DNA from: Paraburkholderia sejongensis
Lineage (GTDB): Bacteria; Pseudomonadota; Gammaproteobacteria; Burkholderiales; Burkholderiaceae
DNA: 64,000 bases
Reading direction: 5' to 3'
NCBI RefSeq assembly: GCF_020880815.1
Contig: NZ_JAJITD010000026.1
Span: 16,273 to 80,272, forward strand
In this document: positions 9,765 to 18,147 of the stretch, in pieces
Layout: each line of letters begins with the position of its first letter
How positions within the stretch are numbered: position 1 is the first letter of the stretch
Position numbers and translations under genes: made by a program
The notes under the pieces: model-generated
The model's input: only the letters and a program-made list of their open reading frames with translations
Databases searched by the model: none
Told to the model about the DNA's origin: nothing

Positions 9765-9773
9765 CGAATAGCT

Positions 9774-10448
9774 ATGAAACAGAATCACACAACGCTACTT
9801 CTTGGCACGGTCCTGTGCTCGGTGCTGGTCGCACAGATTGCGACCGCCGGCCCAGTCGTATGCTCACCGGGGTACTGGGATGCGACTTGCAACGGGAGAC
9901 TCAACACGGGCTACCAGACTCCGCCTACCTGTTCGACTCAGGCAGGATGGACAACAGGCGCGGCTGCCACGTGGCAGGGGTCTCATTTCTCTTCGCCGCA
10001 GTGTAATTATCAGGTGCCTCCGCGCTGCCCTGACGGATATAACCAGGCTGGCCCGGATTGGGATGGATCGAAGTGGGTCAATCTGACTTGCATCCCTCAG
10101 ACTCCGCCGCAGAAAGATCCAAACCAAATGTGCACCGCCAGTGTATCGGCGGGCAACATCTTGCTCGACGACGTGAACGGCAACATCATTCCCGCAAGCG
10201 GGTTTTCGGTTCCTGCTGGCACCAGCTGGGTTCAAGGAAATGGAGGACTGGTCCCTGCCACTGCTGTATTTGGCCACTCTGGCGACACGGTGTACCACAC
10301 GTATGCAACCGGACCACTGGTTAATTACAGCTGCGGACCGAGCAACGTATACATGATGAATTGTTTGGTCAATTCGTCCGGGCAGGTGGATGTAGTCGGA
10401 GCTGTCGGGGTCGGTCCGAGCGGACAGACCCCCTGTGTATTGCATTAG
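9774..10448 (+). CDS. Secreted Cys-rich protein after pilV
   Basis: A 224-residue protein with a clear signal peptide (TTLLLGTVLCSVLVAQIATA). The mature part has at least ten cysteines and short repeats built on CSPGYW, CSTQAGW, CPDGYN and CTASVSAG. I do not recognise a family. Its place 9 bases after pilV and its similarity in style to PilV C-terminal domains suggest a surface or pilus-tip role, but that is inference. The TAG stop coincides with the left end of the IS5 element: TA is host sequence and G is the first IS base. The right flank also begins with G, so the stop existed before insertion. Confidence 0.7.
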   Translation: MKQNHTTLLLGTVLCSVLVAQIATAGPVVCSPGYWDATCNGRLNTGYQTPPTCSTQAGWTTGAAATWQGSHFSSPQCNYQVPPRCPDGYNQAGPDWDGSKWVNLTCIPQTPPQKDPNQMCTASVSAGNILLDDVNGNIIPASGFSVPAGTSWVQGNGGLVPATAVFGHSGDTVYHTYATGPLVNYSCGPSNVYMMNCLVNSSGQVDVVGAVGVGPSGQTPCVLH

Positions 10449-10502
10449 AGTGGCTAACAAAACCATGTCATCCGAAATCGTGGGGTATACGTTTGAAGGC
10501 GG

Positions 10503-11308
10503 ATGACAAGAAGCCGAATTAGTGAATCATTGTGGGAAACGCTCGAATCGTTGCTGCCGCAACGACGCTCCTCGCCAAAAGGCGGGCGGCCACGCGTTGA
10601 TGACCGTGCTGCATTGAATGGCATTCTGTTCGTGCTGTTCACAGGCATCCCATGGGAAGACCTTCCGCAAGAGTTGGGCTTCGGCAGCGGGATGACCTGC
10701 TGGCGTCGCTTGCGCGAATGGCAGGACAGCGGTGTATGGGTTCGGTTGCATGCGATGATGTTGTCACGCCTTCGCGGATACGACGCGATTGATTGGGGCC
10801 GCGTGAGCATCGACAGCGCGAGCGTGGCCAGCCCCCGGGGGGCCAACAGACAGGCCCAAATCCAACTGACCGGGGCAAACTCGGCAGCAAGCGACACATC
10901 GCGGTAGACCGTCAGGGCATTCCTCTGGCAGTGGTCGTGACAGGTGCTAACCGGCACGACTCGAAGGAACTGGAAGTCGTACTAGACGCCATTCCGCCGG
11001 TTGCAGGCAAACGTGGCCGACCACGTATGCGTCCAGACAAGGTTCATGCCGACAAGGGCTACGATTACCCGCGATGCAGGAAGGCGATAGCGGAGCGAGG
11101 AATCATGGCCCGTATTGCCCGACGCGGCGTTGAGAGTAGCGAAAGGCTCGGTCGTCATCGCTGGGTCGTCGAGCGTACCCACGCGTGGCTCGCCGGCTTC
11201 GGCAAGCTGCGTATCCGGTTCGAGCGAAGTATCGAGACTCATACAGCATTGCTAATGCTGGCTTGTTCCATCATTTGTTCCCGGCATCTTGAGCGCTACT
11301 TCCGATGA
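10503..11308 (+). CDS. IS5-family transposase, made by -1 frameshift
   Basis: DDE transposase in two overlapping frames. The first frame (10503-10907) carries the insertase-like N-terminus and the first Asp (VSIDSASV). The second frame (entered before 10850, ending at 11308) carries TGPNPTDRGKLGSKRHI, the second Asp (DKGYD) and the Glu region (WVVERTHAWL). The join needs a -1 shift, and a C5G6 run at 10832-10842 is the natural slip site, as in other IS427-group elements. Both halves look intact, so the element may be active. Confidence 0.88.
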
Positions 11309-11312
11309 CTTG

Positions 11313-11735
11313 TTACGGTGTGTACGTGGGACCATCCCAGCCATCGAGGTACTTCGGCAAATCATCCGACACGTCAACTACACGTTGCCGATAGAACAGG
11401 TGCATCGTTGGAGCCAAGGCCGCGTCAAGCTTCCCGTCGGTTGCGCGGGCGACCAAAGCATTTGGGACCACACGCATTTCCAGTCGATTGGTACCGAACA
11501 CAACCTCTCCGCAAACGTCACAGAATGTCTTCGTCAGTTGTTTTTCGGGATGTTTGAATGTTCGTCCCACGCCACCTCCAATCCGGACTGAATCAGCCTC
11601 CCAAGCCGTTGCGGCAAATATGGAAGTGCCGTAAAAGCCCCTGCATGACGAACAGTGGCAGTTCGCACGCGCGGTTGGTCTTCCATGCAGTTCGACAGAG
11701 ACCTTACCGCATAGGCACGTAAGACGAAGTGACAT
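11313..11735 (-). CDS. GFA-family (formaldehyde-activating enzyme-like) passenger protein
   Basis: A 140-residue zinc protein of the GFA/CENP-V family. The metal-binding pattern is complete: CLCGKVS near the N-terminus, CHCSSCR near residue 27, and FCDVCGEVV near residue 71. Members bind zinc through these cysteines; the founder handles glutathione-formaldehyde adducts, but most are of unknown substrate. The gene runs toward the transposase gene and ends 4 bases from it. Both genes lie between the same inverted repeats, so it travels with the IS. Confidence 0.85.
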   Translation of the reverse strand: MSLRLTCLCGKVSVELHGRPTARANCHCSSCRGFYGTSIFAATAWEADSVRIGGGVGRTFKHPEKQLTKTFCDVCGEVVFGTNRLEMRVVPNALVARATDGKLDAALAPTMHLFYRQRVVDVSDDLPKYLDGWDGPTYTP

Positions 11736-11886
11736 AGTTATCTCAGTAACGGAATGACAAGCACTTATTGTACTGCGCTATCGTTAAGCGACCGTCGTTC
11801 GTGAATTCGAGAGGTGGTTTTGTTAGCGACTCTTAGGATCCATCGTCCTGTTCCTCGGAAAGAACAGCCCCACGATCACAGGTAGA

Positions 11887-11912
11887 AAAAAAGCGCCCGA
11901 GTGGGCGCTTTT
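11887..11912. terminator. Bidirectional intrinsic terminator
   Basis: A 10-bp stem (AAAAGCGCCC / GGGCGCTTTT) with a GAGT loop. A-tract and T-tract flank it, so it can end transcripts from both sides: the pil operon on + and the CAP lipoprotein gene on -. Confidence 0.85.
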
Positions 11913-11931
11913 CATTGTCTGCTTGGAGGTG

Positions 11932-12954
11932 TCACCCGACAACGTTTCCGGTTGTGAATGCGAAGGTCCGCGAGAAGGCCGTACCGTTACGTGTGCCGGT
12001 GAGCGATACGGTATAGGTGGTATTCGCATTCAAAGGGGCGACCGGGTAGGCAACAGCCTCGAACGCCGGCAATTCGTGGTTCGTATCGGTCGACGAATTC
12101 AAGAGTTGCAGATTGATTACGTTACCCGACGAGTCGGTGTAGGTGCCCGACGTCAGAACGATGGTATCGGCCGCGTTACCTACTACGGATACTGGAGCCC
12201 CGTACGCACCCGACGTATTCGGTGGCGTTGGGGTTTCGCCAATCGTCTTATACGCGACGCCAGTGGTCCCCTGGCACGGGAACGTCAGTGGCAAATTGCC
12301 AGCCAGCGGCTGCATGTTCGCAATCGAATTCGACGCTTGGATTTCAGGGAACCCGTTGACCGTCGTTTCATTCCAGCCCAGGCCGATTTCCGTAACCGGC
12401 CAGGAGGCGATAGCGATGTGGTAGACGCCGCCCATCCATGCATAGGCAATCGCTTGTCCGTACGCCGCTTCGGTCAGCGTGGCGTTCGTGTAATACCCTG
12501 CGCTTTCACCTCCGATATAGACCTGCGATCCGGGAAATCCGACGTGCGTGGCGCGATCAGCATACGTGGCGCCGGTAAATCCAGGATTGCTGGCTACCTC
12601 GGTATCTGTGATCGTGCCTCCGTTCTGGCCCATGTACGCAGCGTGTGCCTGAGCGGCCTGATCCAGTTGCGTGTTCTCAACGAGAGCCGGCAACCCGCAC
12701 TGCTGACGCTGCTGGTTGATCGTATTGAATACTGCGAGCTGCGCGCTGTTAGCGGCGTACTGCGGCGTCGAGGTGTTAGCGCTAGTCGGTGTCGACGCGG
12801 CCGGGGCGCTCGACGGCGTCGCGGCGCTCGCGGGGGTCGCGGCGCCGGCGGAGTTGGTGTCCCCGCCACCACCGCCGCCTCCACCGCAGGCGGCGACGAG
12901 GATACTGGCTGCAACCGCAGCCGAAGTCAGTGCGAAAGTGCTTTTGATGGTCAT
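11932..12954 (-). CDS. CAP/SCP-domain lipoprotein
   Basis: A 340-residue lipoprotein: signal peptide, lipobox VAAC at about residue 23, a run of eight glycines, then an Ala/Thr/Pro linker. Residues 70-190 form a CAP (SCP/PR-1) domain (NTINQQRQQCGLPALVEN, DQAAQAHAAYM, YHIAIASWPVTEIGLGWNE). The C-terminal 100 residues look like an Ig-type sandwich (YTVSLTGTRNGTAFSRTFAF). Bacterial CAP lipoproteins are secreted or surface proteins of mostly unknown role. It has its own promoter (13007-13033) and shares the terminator with the pil region. Confidence 0.85.
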   Translation of the reverse strand: MTIKSTFALTSAAVAASILVAACGGGGGGGGDTNSAGAATPASAATPSSAPAASTPTSANTSTPQYAANSAQLAVFNTINQQRQQCGLPALVENTQLDQAAQAHAAYMGQNGGTITDTEVASNPGFTGATYADRATHVGFPGSQVYIGGESAGYYTNATLTEAAYGQAIAYAWMGGVYHIAIASWPVTEIGLGWNETTVNGFPEIQASNSIANMQPLAGNLPLTFPCQGTTGVAYKTIGETPTPPNTSGAYGAPVSVVGNAADTIVLTSGTYTDSSGNVINLQLLNSSTDTNHELPAFEAVAYPVAPLNANTTYTVSLTGTRNGTAFSRTFAFTTGNVVG

Positions 12955-13004
12955 GTTTTGTGGCCCTAGTCGTTAGTGCAGTCGCCCCCGCGATCTGCAT
13001 ACTT

Positions 13005-13526
13005 TCATCTTATCGAGCGCAATCCAAAGTCAAGGCAGCGGCGGCCGAAACCTTCGAGTGTGCGAATTCTTACCGCAACTTTTGCGTGCGAACGCATTGT
13101 AAAGAGCGGTAGGCAGTTGCGCCGAGAATGCCGTTGCGTAGCTGCAACCGTTTGCCATGGTCGCCCCGAGCGGTTTCTTCGTCGGTTTATGCGGATTGCG
13201 ATAAAAAGCGCGGCGAGTACCGTGCCGGCGATAGCGGGTTGCTGTTTGCCGACCGTCGTGAGCAGCAATGATCCTCCCCACGCCATGATGAGGAAGAACA
13301 CCAGATGCTTGAATGCCTTGCTGTCCAGCACGCGCAATAACCGGCCGCCAGATCGTCGCTCGCACCGCTTCGCATACTGTTCGTTGGCTACTTCGAGGTC
13401 GAACGTCTCGGGCTTCGCCTGACGCTCCGCTCTGTAATGCCGCTCGTAGTGCTGGAAGCGAGCATCGCCGCGGCCTCGGAGCCAGGCCGCGACGCTGTCG
13501 CCGAAGAGATAGGCGAAGTCCTGCAT
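13005..13526 (-). CDS. Small membrane protein of unknown function
   Basis: A 173-residue frame. Residues 1-70 are charged and hydrophilic (RFQHYERHYRAERQAKPETF), and residues 75-110 hold two hydrophobic segments (HLVFFLIMAWGGSLLLTTVG, then AIAGTVLAALFIAI). The last 60 residues are Arg-rich and run across the promoter of the next gene, so the true protein may be shorter or the 3' end decayed. It follows a 56-residue gene by 1 base. No family recognised. Confidence 0.55.
   Translation of the reverse strand: MQDFAYLFGDSVAAWLRGRGDARFQHYERHYRAERQAKPETFDLEVANEQYAKRCERRSGGRLLRVLDSKAFKHLVFFLIMAWGGSLLLTTVGKQQPAIAGTVLAALFIAIRINRRRNRSGRPWQTVAATQRHSRRNCLPLFTMRSHAKVAVRIRTLEGFGRRCLDFGLRSIR
13007..13033 (-). 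promoter_or_regulatory. Sigma70-type promoter for the CAP gene
   Basis: On the minus strand, -35 TTGACT (13033-13028) and -10 TAAGAT (13012-13007) are separated by 15 bases. It is one of a set of minus-strand promoters that share the TTGACTT box. Confidence 0.6.
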
Positions 13527-13527
13527 G

Positions 13528-13698
13528 TCAGTGCATCACGTCTGCGCAGAACTCGACGGCGCCGATGACACCCGGGATGCATTGGCCGTCGGCTTCGGCG
13601 TGGAATTCGCCGGTTTCAATGTCGCGCCAACCGAACTGGATGCGGCCATCGTGCGAAAAGACCACCAATCCCATCTGAACCGCGAAATCGTGATGCAT
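13528..13698 (-). CDS. Small conserved-looking protein, 56 residues
   Basis: The ATG at 13698 has an AGGGAGG ribosome site 7 bases upstream, stronger than any other start here; longer in-frame starts are less likely. The product (MHHDFAVQMGLVVFSHDGR, then FGWRDIETGEFHAEADGQCI) has no recognised domain. It lies between the FlhC-like gene (13 bases) and the membrane-protein gene (1 base), so it is part of the same minus-strand operon. Confidence 0.65.
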   Translation of the reverse strand: MHHDFAVQMGLVVFSHDGRIQFGWRDIETGEFHAEADGQCIPGVIGAVEFCADVMH

Positions 13699-13711
13699 GG
13701 CGCGACCTCCC

Positions 13712-14896
13712 TTAATGTGATTGCTTCCGCTTGCTGACCTGGCTCTTTGGCGAGAGAAGGTAGTTGCATCCGGGGCAGCTAAAGTCTTTCGCCAGTTCGA
13801 TCTTTCCCTCGCCGTTGGAAAGGACATAGTCGGTGCCGCAACCGCGACAGGCCGCCATCGTGAGGCGAGAGTCGAGCGCCATCGCCCGCGTCAGGTGGTT
13901 TCCACGATCAGCGGTAATCACCAGGCTCTTGCCGAACGTCTTGGCCATGATGTCGTTCGCTGCAATCAGCGCTTCGGGAATATTCCCGCCGTTGTCCAGC
14001 GCGCTACGGTACAGCCACACGTATGTCGTCGCCTGAAGCCGATGAACCGATTGTTCGACATACCAGGTGAGCGACGTGGGGTTGCATCCGCAGGGAGAGC
14101 TAACGCCGTGGATGTGCTTATATGTGGCGCGAGCCTTGCCCGGATTAAGGTTGAAAAGGTTTGTTGCAGTCGACGCGCGGCAGCCTTGCGCCATCATCAT
14201 TCGTGCGAAAACCTCCTTGTCACTGCGTTCAAGCCGCAGATCCGTCCAGGCGTTCTGATAAGGCAGCGATGCAGTGCGCACCGGCGAGGTGCTCATCAGA
14301 TAGTGGGCGACGGTCTCTTCCGTAAGCCAACCAGCGCTGAATTCCATCCAGAAATTCGAGTCGTGAAAGCGCCACCGGAACAAAGGGAATTTGATCGCGC
14401 CGATCGCGTTATCGAGCCGCGCCATTGGCAGCGCCTTGAGATACGTGGCGAGTTCCTTCGAGATGCCAAGCAGGGGGATCGCCGCGACGTTCATGTGCAA
14501 TACGTCCTTAAGCAACTGGACGTAAGCCTGATTGTAGTGATAGATGTCGCGGCTAGTGATCTGATCCACTCGCGGCATTTCGCTGGTCAGCCGCGCGACT
14601 TTATGCGAGTCCATAGCGCCGTCGACGAAGGTCTCCCAGTCGCGTGGATCTTCAAGAACTGGCGCCAGCGCGACGAACGGGAGATTCATCAGCGTAGCCT
14701 TCGCGGCGGAATGCTGCCGGAAGGTGTCCATGTTCGCGTGGGAGACACCAAAGATGCCTTCGAGCTCGGAGTGCCCCGCGAGCGCGAGGAACATGAAGTC
14801 GGTAAGCGAAAAGTTAGTGCGTTGGATTTTTTCGGCCAACCACGGGGTGAGCAAGACGTTGCGTGCTTCGGTGCTGAGTGCTTTTTCAGTAGACAT
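13712..14896 (-). CDS. FlhC-like zinc-ribbon protein, possible transcriptional activator
   Basis: A 394-residue protein. The C-terminal 150 residues resemble FlhC: a helical part (ATTYVWLYRSALDNGGNIPE), then RAMALDSRLTMAACRGCGTDYV and a closing CPGCNYL, giving a CxxC...CxxC zinc site. FlhC is about 190 residues; here an extra 240-residue N-terminal part (FMFLALAGHSELEGIFGVSH) has no known match. FlhC-type proteins (FlhC, SetC, AcaC) are activators, so a master regulator of the element is possible, but no FlhD partner is seen. It lies between a coiled-coil gene and a 56-residue gene. Confidence 0.5.
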   Translation of the reverse strand: MSTEKALSTEARNVLLTPWLAEKIQRTNFSLTDFMFLALAGHSELEGIFGVSHANMDTFRQHSAAKATLMNLPFVALAPVLEDPRDWETFVDGAMDSHKVARLTSEMPRVDQITSRDIYHYNQAYVQLLKDVLHMNVAAIPLLGISKELATYLKALPMARLDNAIGAIKFPLFRWRFHDSNFWMEFSAGWLTEETVAHYLMSTSPVRTASLPYQNAWTDLRLERSDKEVFARMMMAQGCRASTATNLFNLNPGKARATYKHIHGVSSPCGCNPTSLTWYVEQSVHRLQATTYVWLYRSALDNGGNIPEALIAANDIMAKTFGKSLVITADRGNHLTRAMALDSRLTMAACRGCGTDYVLSNGEGKIELAKDFSCPGCNYLLSPKSQVSKRKQSH

Positions 14897-14962
14897 TTTT
14901 TTCTGCTTTTTCTTTCATTGATCCGGCGTCTGGTCTAAGGCGCCTCTCTCTCGCGTCGCGGG

Positions 14963-16300
14963 CTATTGCCGTTGCAACGCAGCCTCAATTTCGGCGACGT
15001 ACTTGCGCAATTGCGCAGCCAGGGCTTCGAGCGCCGGGTGATACAGCGTAGGATCCGCGGATGCCAGCACCGCCAGTTGAAAAGAACTCATCTTGCCGCT
15101 GACGTCTTCCCAGGCGGTGGTCAGTGTCTCAAGAGAAGTCTGCACCGCCTTACCGGCATTTAGTTCGGCCTGCTGGCGACTTATCTCCGCCTCGATCTCC
15201 GCTTTTTGGCTGAGAAGATCGTGCGTTTTTCCTTTTACGTCCTCGAGCTCCTCGTACGCGGCCATCACTGCCTGTTTCGCAGTTGCGTAGCCTGCAGGCA
15301 GGACCTCGACAGGTACTTCGACCTTTTCTACCTTTGCCGGAGCATTGGCAATCGCGTTGACTTGCTCGGTAAGCTCAGCGACCTTCCTGTTCTTGGCAGC
15401 CAGTTCCTGCTCCATCGCCGGGTAGCCGGATGTGCGCTCGGTCAGGGCGGTGCGCAGGTTGGCGATGCTGCTCTCCTTTTCTGCAAGGTGACGCTCGTAA
15501 GTCGCAAGCTGCTCCCTGAGGTGTTGGCTCTCGCGCTCAGTGACCTCAAGTTGCGTCTTGTGATCCTCAAGTATTTCGTGGATGTTTTCGAGTTCGCGGG
15601 CGGCGTCTTCGACCTGCTCGTCCTTGAGCTGTAGCTCTCGCAGCAGCTTTTCGACGTCATCCCGTGTCATCTTCTTGCTGGGGTCCTTAAGCTCCTCTGC
15701 TTCCTTTTTCTTCAGCTTGATGATGTCGATCTGCTCGTCCGTAACGTCCTGGGCGGCTAGCAGATTAAGCTCCCCATAGCTGAAGATCCGGATCGCCTCA
15801 GCATCGTCCGCAAATCGTTGATGGCAGCGGATGTAGCCCCGAGCGCTGGGCTGTGTGATACCCAGCACCGTCTTGAAGAATGCAAAGCAGAGTTGTGCAG
15901 CCTTCCTGCGCGCGGCAAGAGTGTCACCGACCTTGCCGGTGTGATGAGTAATGGCCATGTTCACCATTTGCTGAAGGTTCCCGCCGAGGATGATCAGTTC
16001 CTGAACTATCTTCGCGCGTGACTCTGCAACCGACAGCATATGCTCGACGAGCTTGGCGATGAAATCGCTGCTTTCGGACCCCGTGCCAAAGATCTCCCGT
16101 GCGGCGGCCGCGATCCTGTCGCGCGTCACCGCGTTGGGGTCTTGCACACTAAAGACAAACTCGGTCATCGGGTCGAACGAAACCAAATCCGCGGCGGATG
16201 CCGCGTCATTGTCTTGGTATGTGGTTTTCGAAATCAACCCCGGAACTGGAGCCCGGCCAGAAAGCCGGAGGTCAGTTCTGGACGTCTTGCCATTTTGCAT
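14963..16300 (-). CDS. Coiled-coil protein of unknown function
   Basis: A 445-residue protein. Residues 55-180 are globular (QELIILGGNLQQMVNMAITH, ITQPSARGYIRCHQRFADDA). Residues 190-400 are heptad-rich coiled coil (LKKKEAEELKDPSKKMTRDD, ERESQHLREQLATYERHLAE). A GGAGAG ribosome site precedes the ATG at 16300. The middle resembles helix-turn-helix phage or plasmid proteins only weakly, so I do not assign a function. It heads the minus-strand operon that contains the FlhC-like gene. Confidence 0.65.
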   Translation of the reverse strand: MQNGKTSRTDLRLSGRAPVPGLISKTTYQDNDAASAADLVSFDPMTEFVFSVQDPNAVTRDRIAAAAREIFGTGSESSDFIAKLVEHMLSVAESRAKIVQELIILGGNLQQMVNMAITHHTGKVGDTLAARRKAAQLCFAFFKTVLGITQPSARGYIRCHQRFADDAEAIRIFSYGELNLLAAQDVTDEQIDIIKLKKKEAEELKDPSKKMTRDDVEKLLRELQLKDEQVEDAARELENIHEILEDHKTQLEVTERESQHLREQLATYERHLAEKESSIANLRTALTERTSGYPAMEQELAAKNRKVAELTEQVNAIANAPAKVEKVEVPVEVLPAGYATAKQAVMAAYEELEDVKGKTHDLLSQKAEIEAEISRQQAELNAGKAVQTSLETLTTAWEDVSGKMSSFQLAVLASADPTLYHPALEALAAQLRKYVAEIEAALQRQ

Positions 16301-16638
16301 TCTTCTCTCCAGAAGTTAGTTATTAGAACGGCCACCCTCGTAGTCGCCGTGTGAAGGGCTTTTGCCCTCGTTTGAGGCGCGGTTTCGCGCCGTCATGCAT
16401 TGCGCATATTGGTGATAGCGGGGAACTCGTCGTCGTTTTCCACACTAATGTGAAGACCTCACTGCGCGATTCGTAAGAGAGAGTAACGTGGCGAAACCGC
16501 CTTCAACCTGCGAAAGGCGGCGCTTTCATGCCGTCTTTCGAGGGGAAAGCCGGCCATACATGGCTTTCCGGCAAACGCTTAAGAATAGTTATCGGTATCA
16601 TTACGGAAACATTTAGTCATATCTGTGAAACGTTTACT
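16301..16638. other. Non-coding region with three hairpins
   Basis: There is no gene here. Three perfect stems are visible: AGGGC/GCCCT (16354-16367), GGCGCG/CGCGCC (16376-16391) and GGAAAGCC/GGCTTTCC (16544-16569). It separates the coiled-coil gene (its 5' leader is here) from the 3' end of the NERD gene. Confidence 0.55.
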
Positions 16639-17340
16639 CTATTGCGGAAAGCGAAATGGTAAGTTTTGCCTCGTGAGCCGCGCCCGATGAGAGTCCATCG
16701 CAGCACCTGACGTATCGATCAGAAGCGCGATTCCTCCGGCTGCCTTCTGAACATCGACGGGTGGCATCCCGCCGTAGCTGTCGCGTCGCGCGCGCAGCCA
16801 GTGCGGTAGGTCGCTAAGAGCCAGAAGGTCGGAATGCAGTGCGGGGCTGAGATGTGCATCGTCAGAAACGAGCAGCCCTGCGCCGGCCACCGGCCACAGC
16901 GAGGGAAGGCGTCCGCGGAAAAACGCGACCTTTGTCCGGTTCTGTTTGAGCGGTGAACGTCGTTCCTGTGCGTTGCCGTCACGATCTGTCCTCGTCAGGA
17001 AGCCGGGGACCGAGGCAGGACCGACGTAGCCCGACCAGTTCTTGGTCTCGAACACGAAGATCCCAAATGGAGTAACGGCGAGGTGATCAATCTCGGCGGT
17101 GGGGAAGTCCGCGCCAGGCGCGTGCTCGATAATGATCGGGCCGTTGAAAAGATGGTAATCAGCGCCGCAGAGAGCGGTCAGGCTGTCGCGCAACGCGGCG
17201 TGGGCTTTCGCTTCCCCTGCTTTTCCGAGCGTCGCGCTGCGGTCCGTGGATTTTGGGCGGAACAGATTGCCGAACGACGGGCGTTTTTTTCGAGTGACGA
17301 GTTGCCACGCGGTGACTCCCAGCAGAATCTCAAGAAACAT
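16639..17340 (-). CDS. NERD-domain protein
   Basis: A 233-residue protein. An N-terminal hydrophobic anchor (MFLEILLGVTAWQLVT) precedes a NERD (nuclease-related) domain at residues 35-150: GEAKAHAALRDSL, TAEIDHLAVTPFGIFVFETK and NWSGYVG. The E...D...ExK pattern of the restriction-like nuclease fold is intact (EIDH, FETKNW). NERD proteins on mobile elements are presumed DNA-processing or defence nucleases. It has its own weak promoter at 17367-17395. Confidence 0.85.
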   Translation of the reverse strand: MFLEILLGVTAWQLVTRKKRPSFGNLFRPKSTDRSATLGKAGEAKAHAALRDSLTALCGADYHLFNGPIIIEHAPGADFPTAEIDHLAVTPFGIFVFETKNWSGYVGPASVPGFLTRTDRDGNAQERRSPLKQNRTKVAFFRGRLPSLWPVAGAGLLVSDDAHLSPALHSDLLALSDLPHWLRARRDSYGGMPPVDVQKAAGGIALLIDTSGAAMDSHRARLTRQNLPFRFPQ

Positions 17341-17366
17341 TGCTGCCCCATGTGTTGATGATGAGA

Positions 17367-17395
17367 TCAGCTTGACACGGCTATTCCAAAGTCAA
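17367..17395 (-). promoter_or_regulatory. TTGACT-box promoter for the NERD gene
   Basis: On the minus strand the -35 is TTGACT (17395-17390), with AGCTGA 17 bases further as a poor -10. The -35 context (CCTTGACTTTG) is shared with other minus-strand promoters in the window. Confidence 0.4.
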
Positions 17396-17484
17396 GGAAG
17401 CGAAAGACGCCGAATTCATGTTGCAAAGGCGAAAGGACACCTCTTTTCTGAAGCTTTTCCGCCGCCGGCCTGAGTGGCGATGCG

Positions 17485-17523
17485 TAAAGTCACTCCTATC
17501 CCCGCGTCCTGGACGCATCGACT
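17485..17523 (+). promoter_or_regulatory. Promoter plus ATCGAC leader element, copy 1
   Basis: A -10-like TAAAGT (17485-17490), then 13 bases, then a GCGTC/GACGC stem with loop CTG (17504-17516), then ATCGACT (17517-17523). No clear second hairpin follows. It lies 206 bases before the small membrane gene at 17729 and heads the 17.7-19.4 kb block. Confidence 0.65.
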
Positions 17524-17728
17524 CGAGTGTGTTGGCCCTTGATGTAGCTGCGGCCGCGCTCTATCCCCGTGTTGCTTCCGCCGATAGTTGCTTTTGTCAC
17601 GTCTTGACCGAGTCGTGAGGAAAGCGTCTCTCCGCGCGCCCGATTTCCCTGCTCACACGAGCATCGAAACGGTCCAGTGCCTTCCAGCCTGGACATCCCC
17701 TAGTGCGTTAATTTTTCTGGAGAGAAAA

Positions 17729-18040
17729 ATGCCGAAGCAGTTCCTGATGAAGGCGACCCGTTCGCCCATGTCGTTTCTCGCAGTGTGCTTTGCGCTTTGG
17801 CTCGCGGCACATTCGTTTTTCGCCGCACTCTTTGTCGGCTTCCTCGCTATCCCGTGGATCAGAACAGCTATCCGCGACGCGTTGAAAGACGAAAGGGAGA
17901 CGAGCGATACAACACCGGCATCGTCCACGACTGCCAAGCCTCAGGCCGAAGCGGTCGCGACGGCGGCTGTAACTCCTATCAAACGACAGTACGCCAAGTC
18001 GCCTGTCGTTGTTCCGCTTAAAACAGGCACCGACGAATAG
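17729..18040 (+). CDS. Small membrane protein, 103 residues
   Basis: The ATG at 17729 follows GGAGAG by a few bases. Residues 12-45 form a hydrophobic hairpin (PMSFLAVCFALWLAAHSFFA, then LFVGFLAIPWI). The rest is a charged and Thr/Ala-rich tail (KDERETSDTTPASSTTAKP). No family recognised. It is the first gene of a + strand block and is followed by a strong hairpin. Confidence 0.65.
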   Translation: MPKQFLMKATRSPMSFLAVCFALWLAAHSFFAALFVGFLAIPWIRTAIRDALKDERETSDTTPASSTTAKPQAEAVATAAVTPIKRQYAKSPVVVPLKTGTDE

Positions 18041-18056
18041 TCGGCTCGCCACTATC

Positions 18057-18084
18057 GCAAAGATGCCCTCAAGGGCGTCTTTGC
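18057..18084 (+). terminator. Strong hairpin between two genes
   Basis: Stem GCAAAGA/TCTTTGC with an inner GCCC/GGGC. It has no long T-run, so it may be a processing or stability hairpin rather than a terminator. Confidence 0.5.
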
Positions 18085-18147
18085 AACTTCACCCCAACGG
18101 GAACCAACCCGTTGCGGGCATGGGTTCCCGTTCACCGGAGTTAACCC

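Larger units (their letters stand above)
10448..11832 (+). mobile_element. IS5-family element carrying a GFA passenger gene
   Basis: The ends are inverted repeats that match in 17 of 18 bases (GAGTGGCTAACAAAACCA at the left, GAGTCGCTAACAAAACCA on the complement at the right). TTA is duplicated on both sides (10445-10447 and 11833-11835), which fits the TNA target of the IS427 subgroup. The 1385-bp length is unusual, since such elements are normally about 850 bp. The extra 0.5 kb holds a convergent GFA-family gene inside the repeats. No internal copy of the right end was seen after the transposase gene. Confidence 0.85.

Noticed and set aside
8580..9770. Shufflon segments in pilV
   Set aside because: I looked for repeated inverted 19-bp crossover sites and alternative C-terminal frames and saw none.
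11923..12969. Long + strand frame opposite the CAP lipoprotein gene
   Set aside because: It is a shadow. The minus-strand frame has a signal peptide, lipobox and CAP motifs, while this one is Arg/Gly-rich without domain features.
13721..14938. 405-residue + strand frame opposite the FlhC-like gene
   Set aside because: Arg/His-rich composition and no ribosome site. The opposite strand has zinc-ribbon motifs and operon context.
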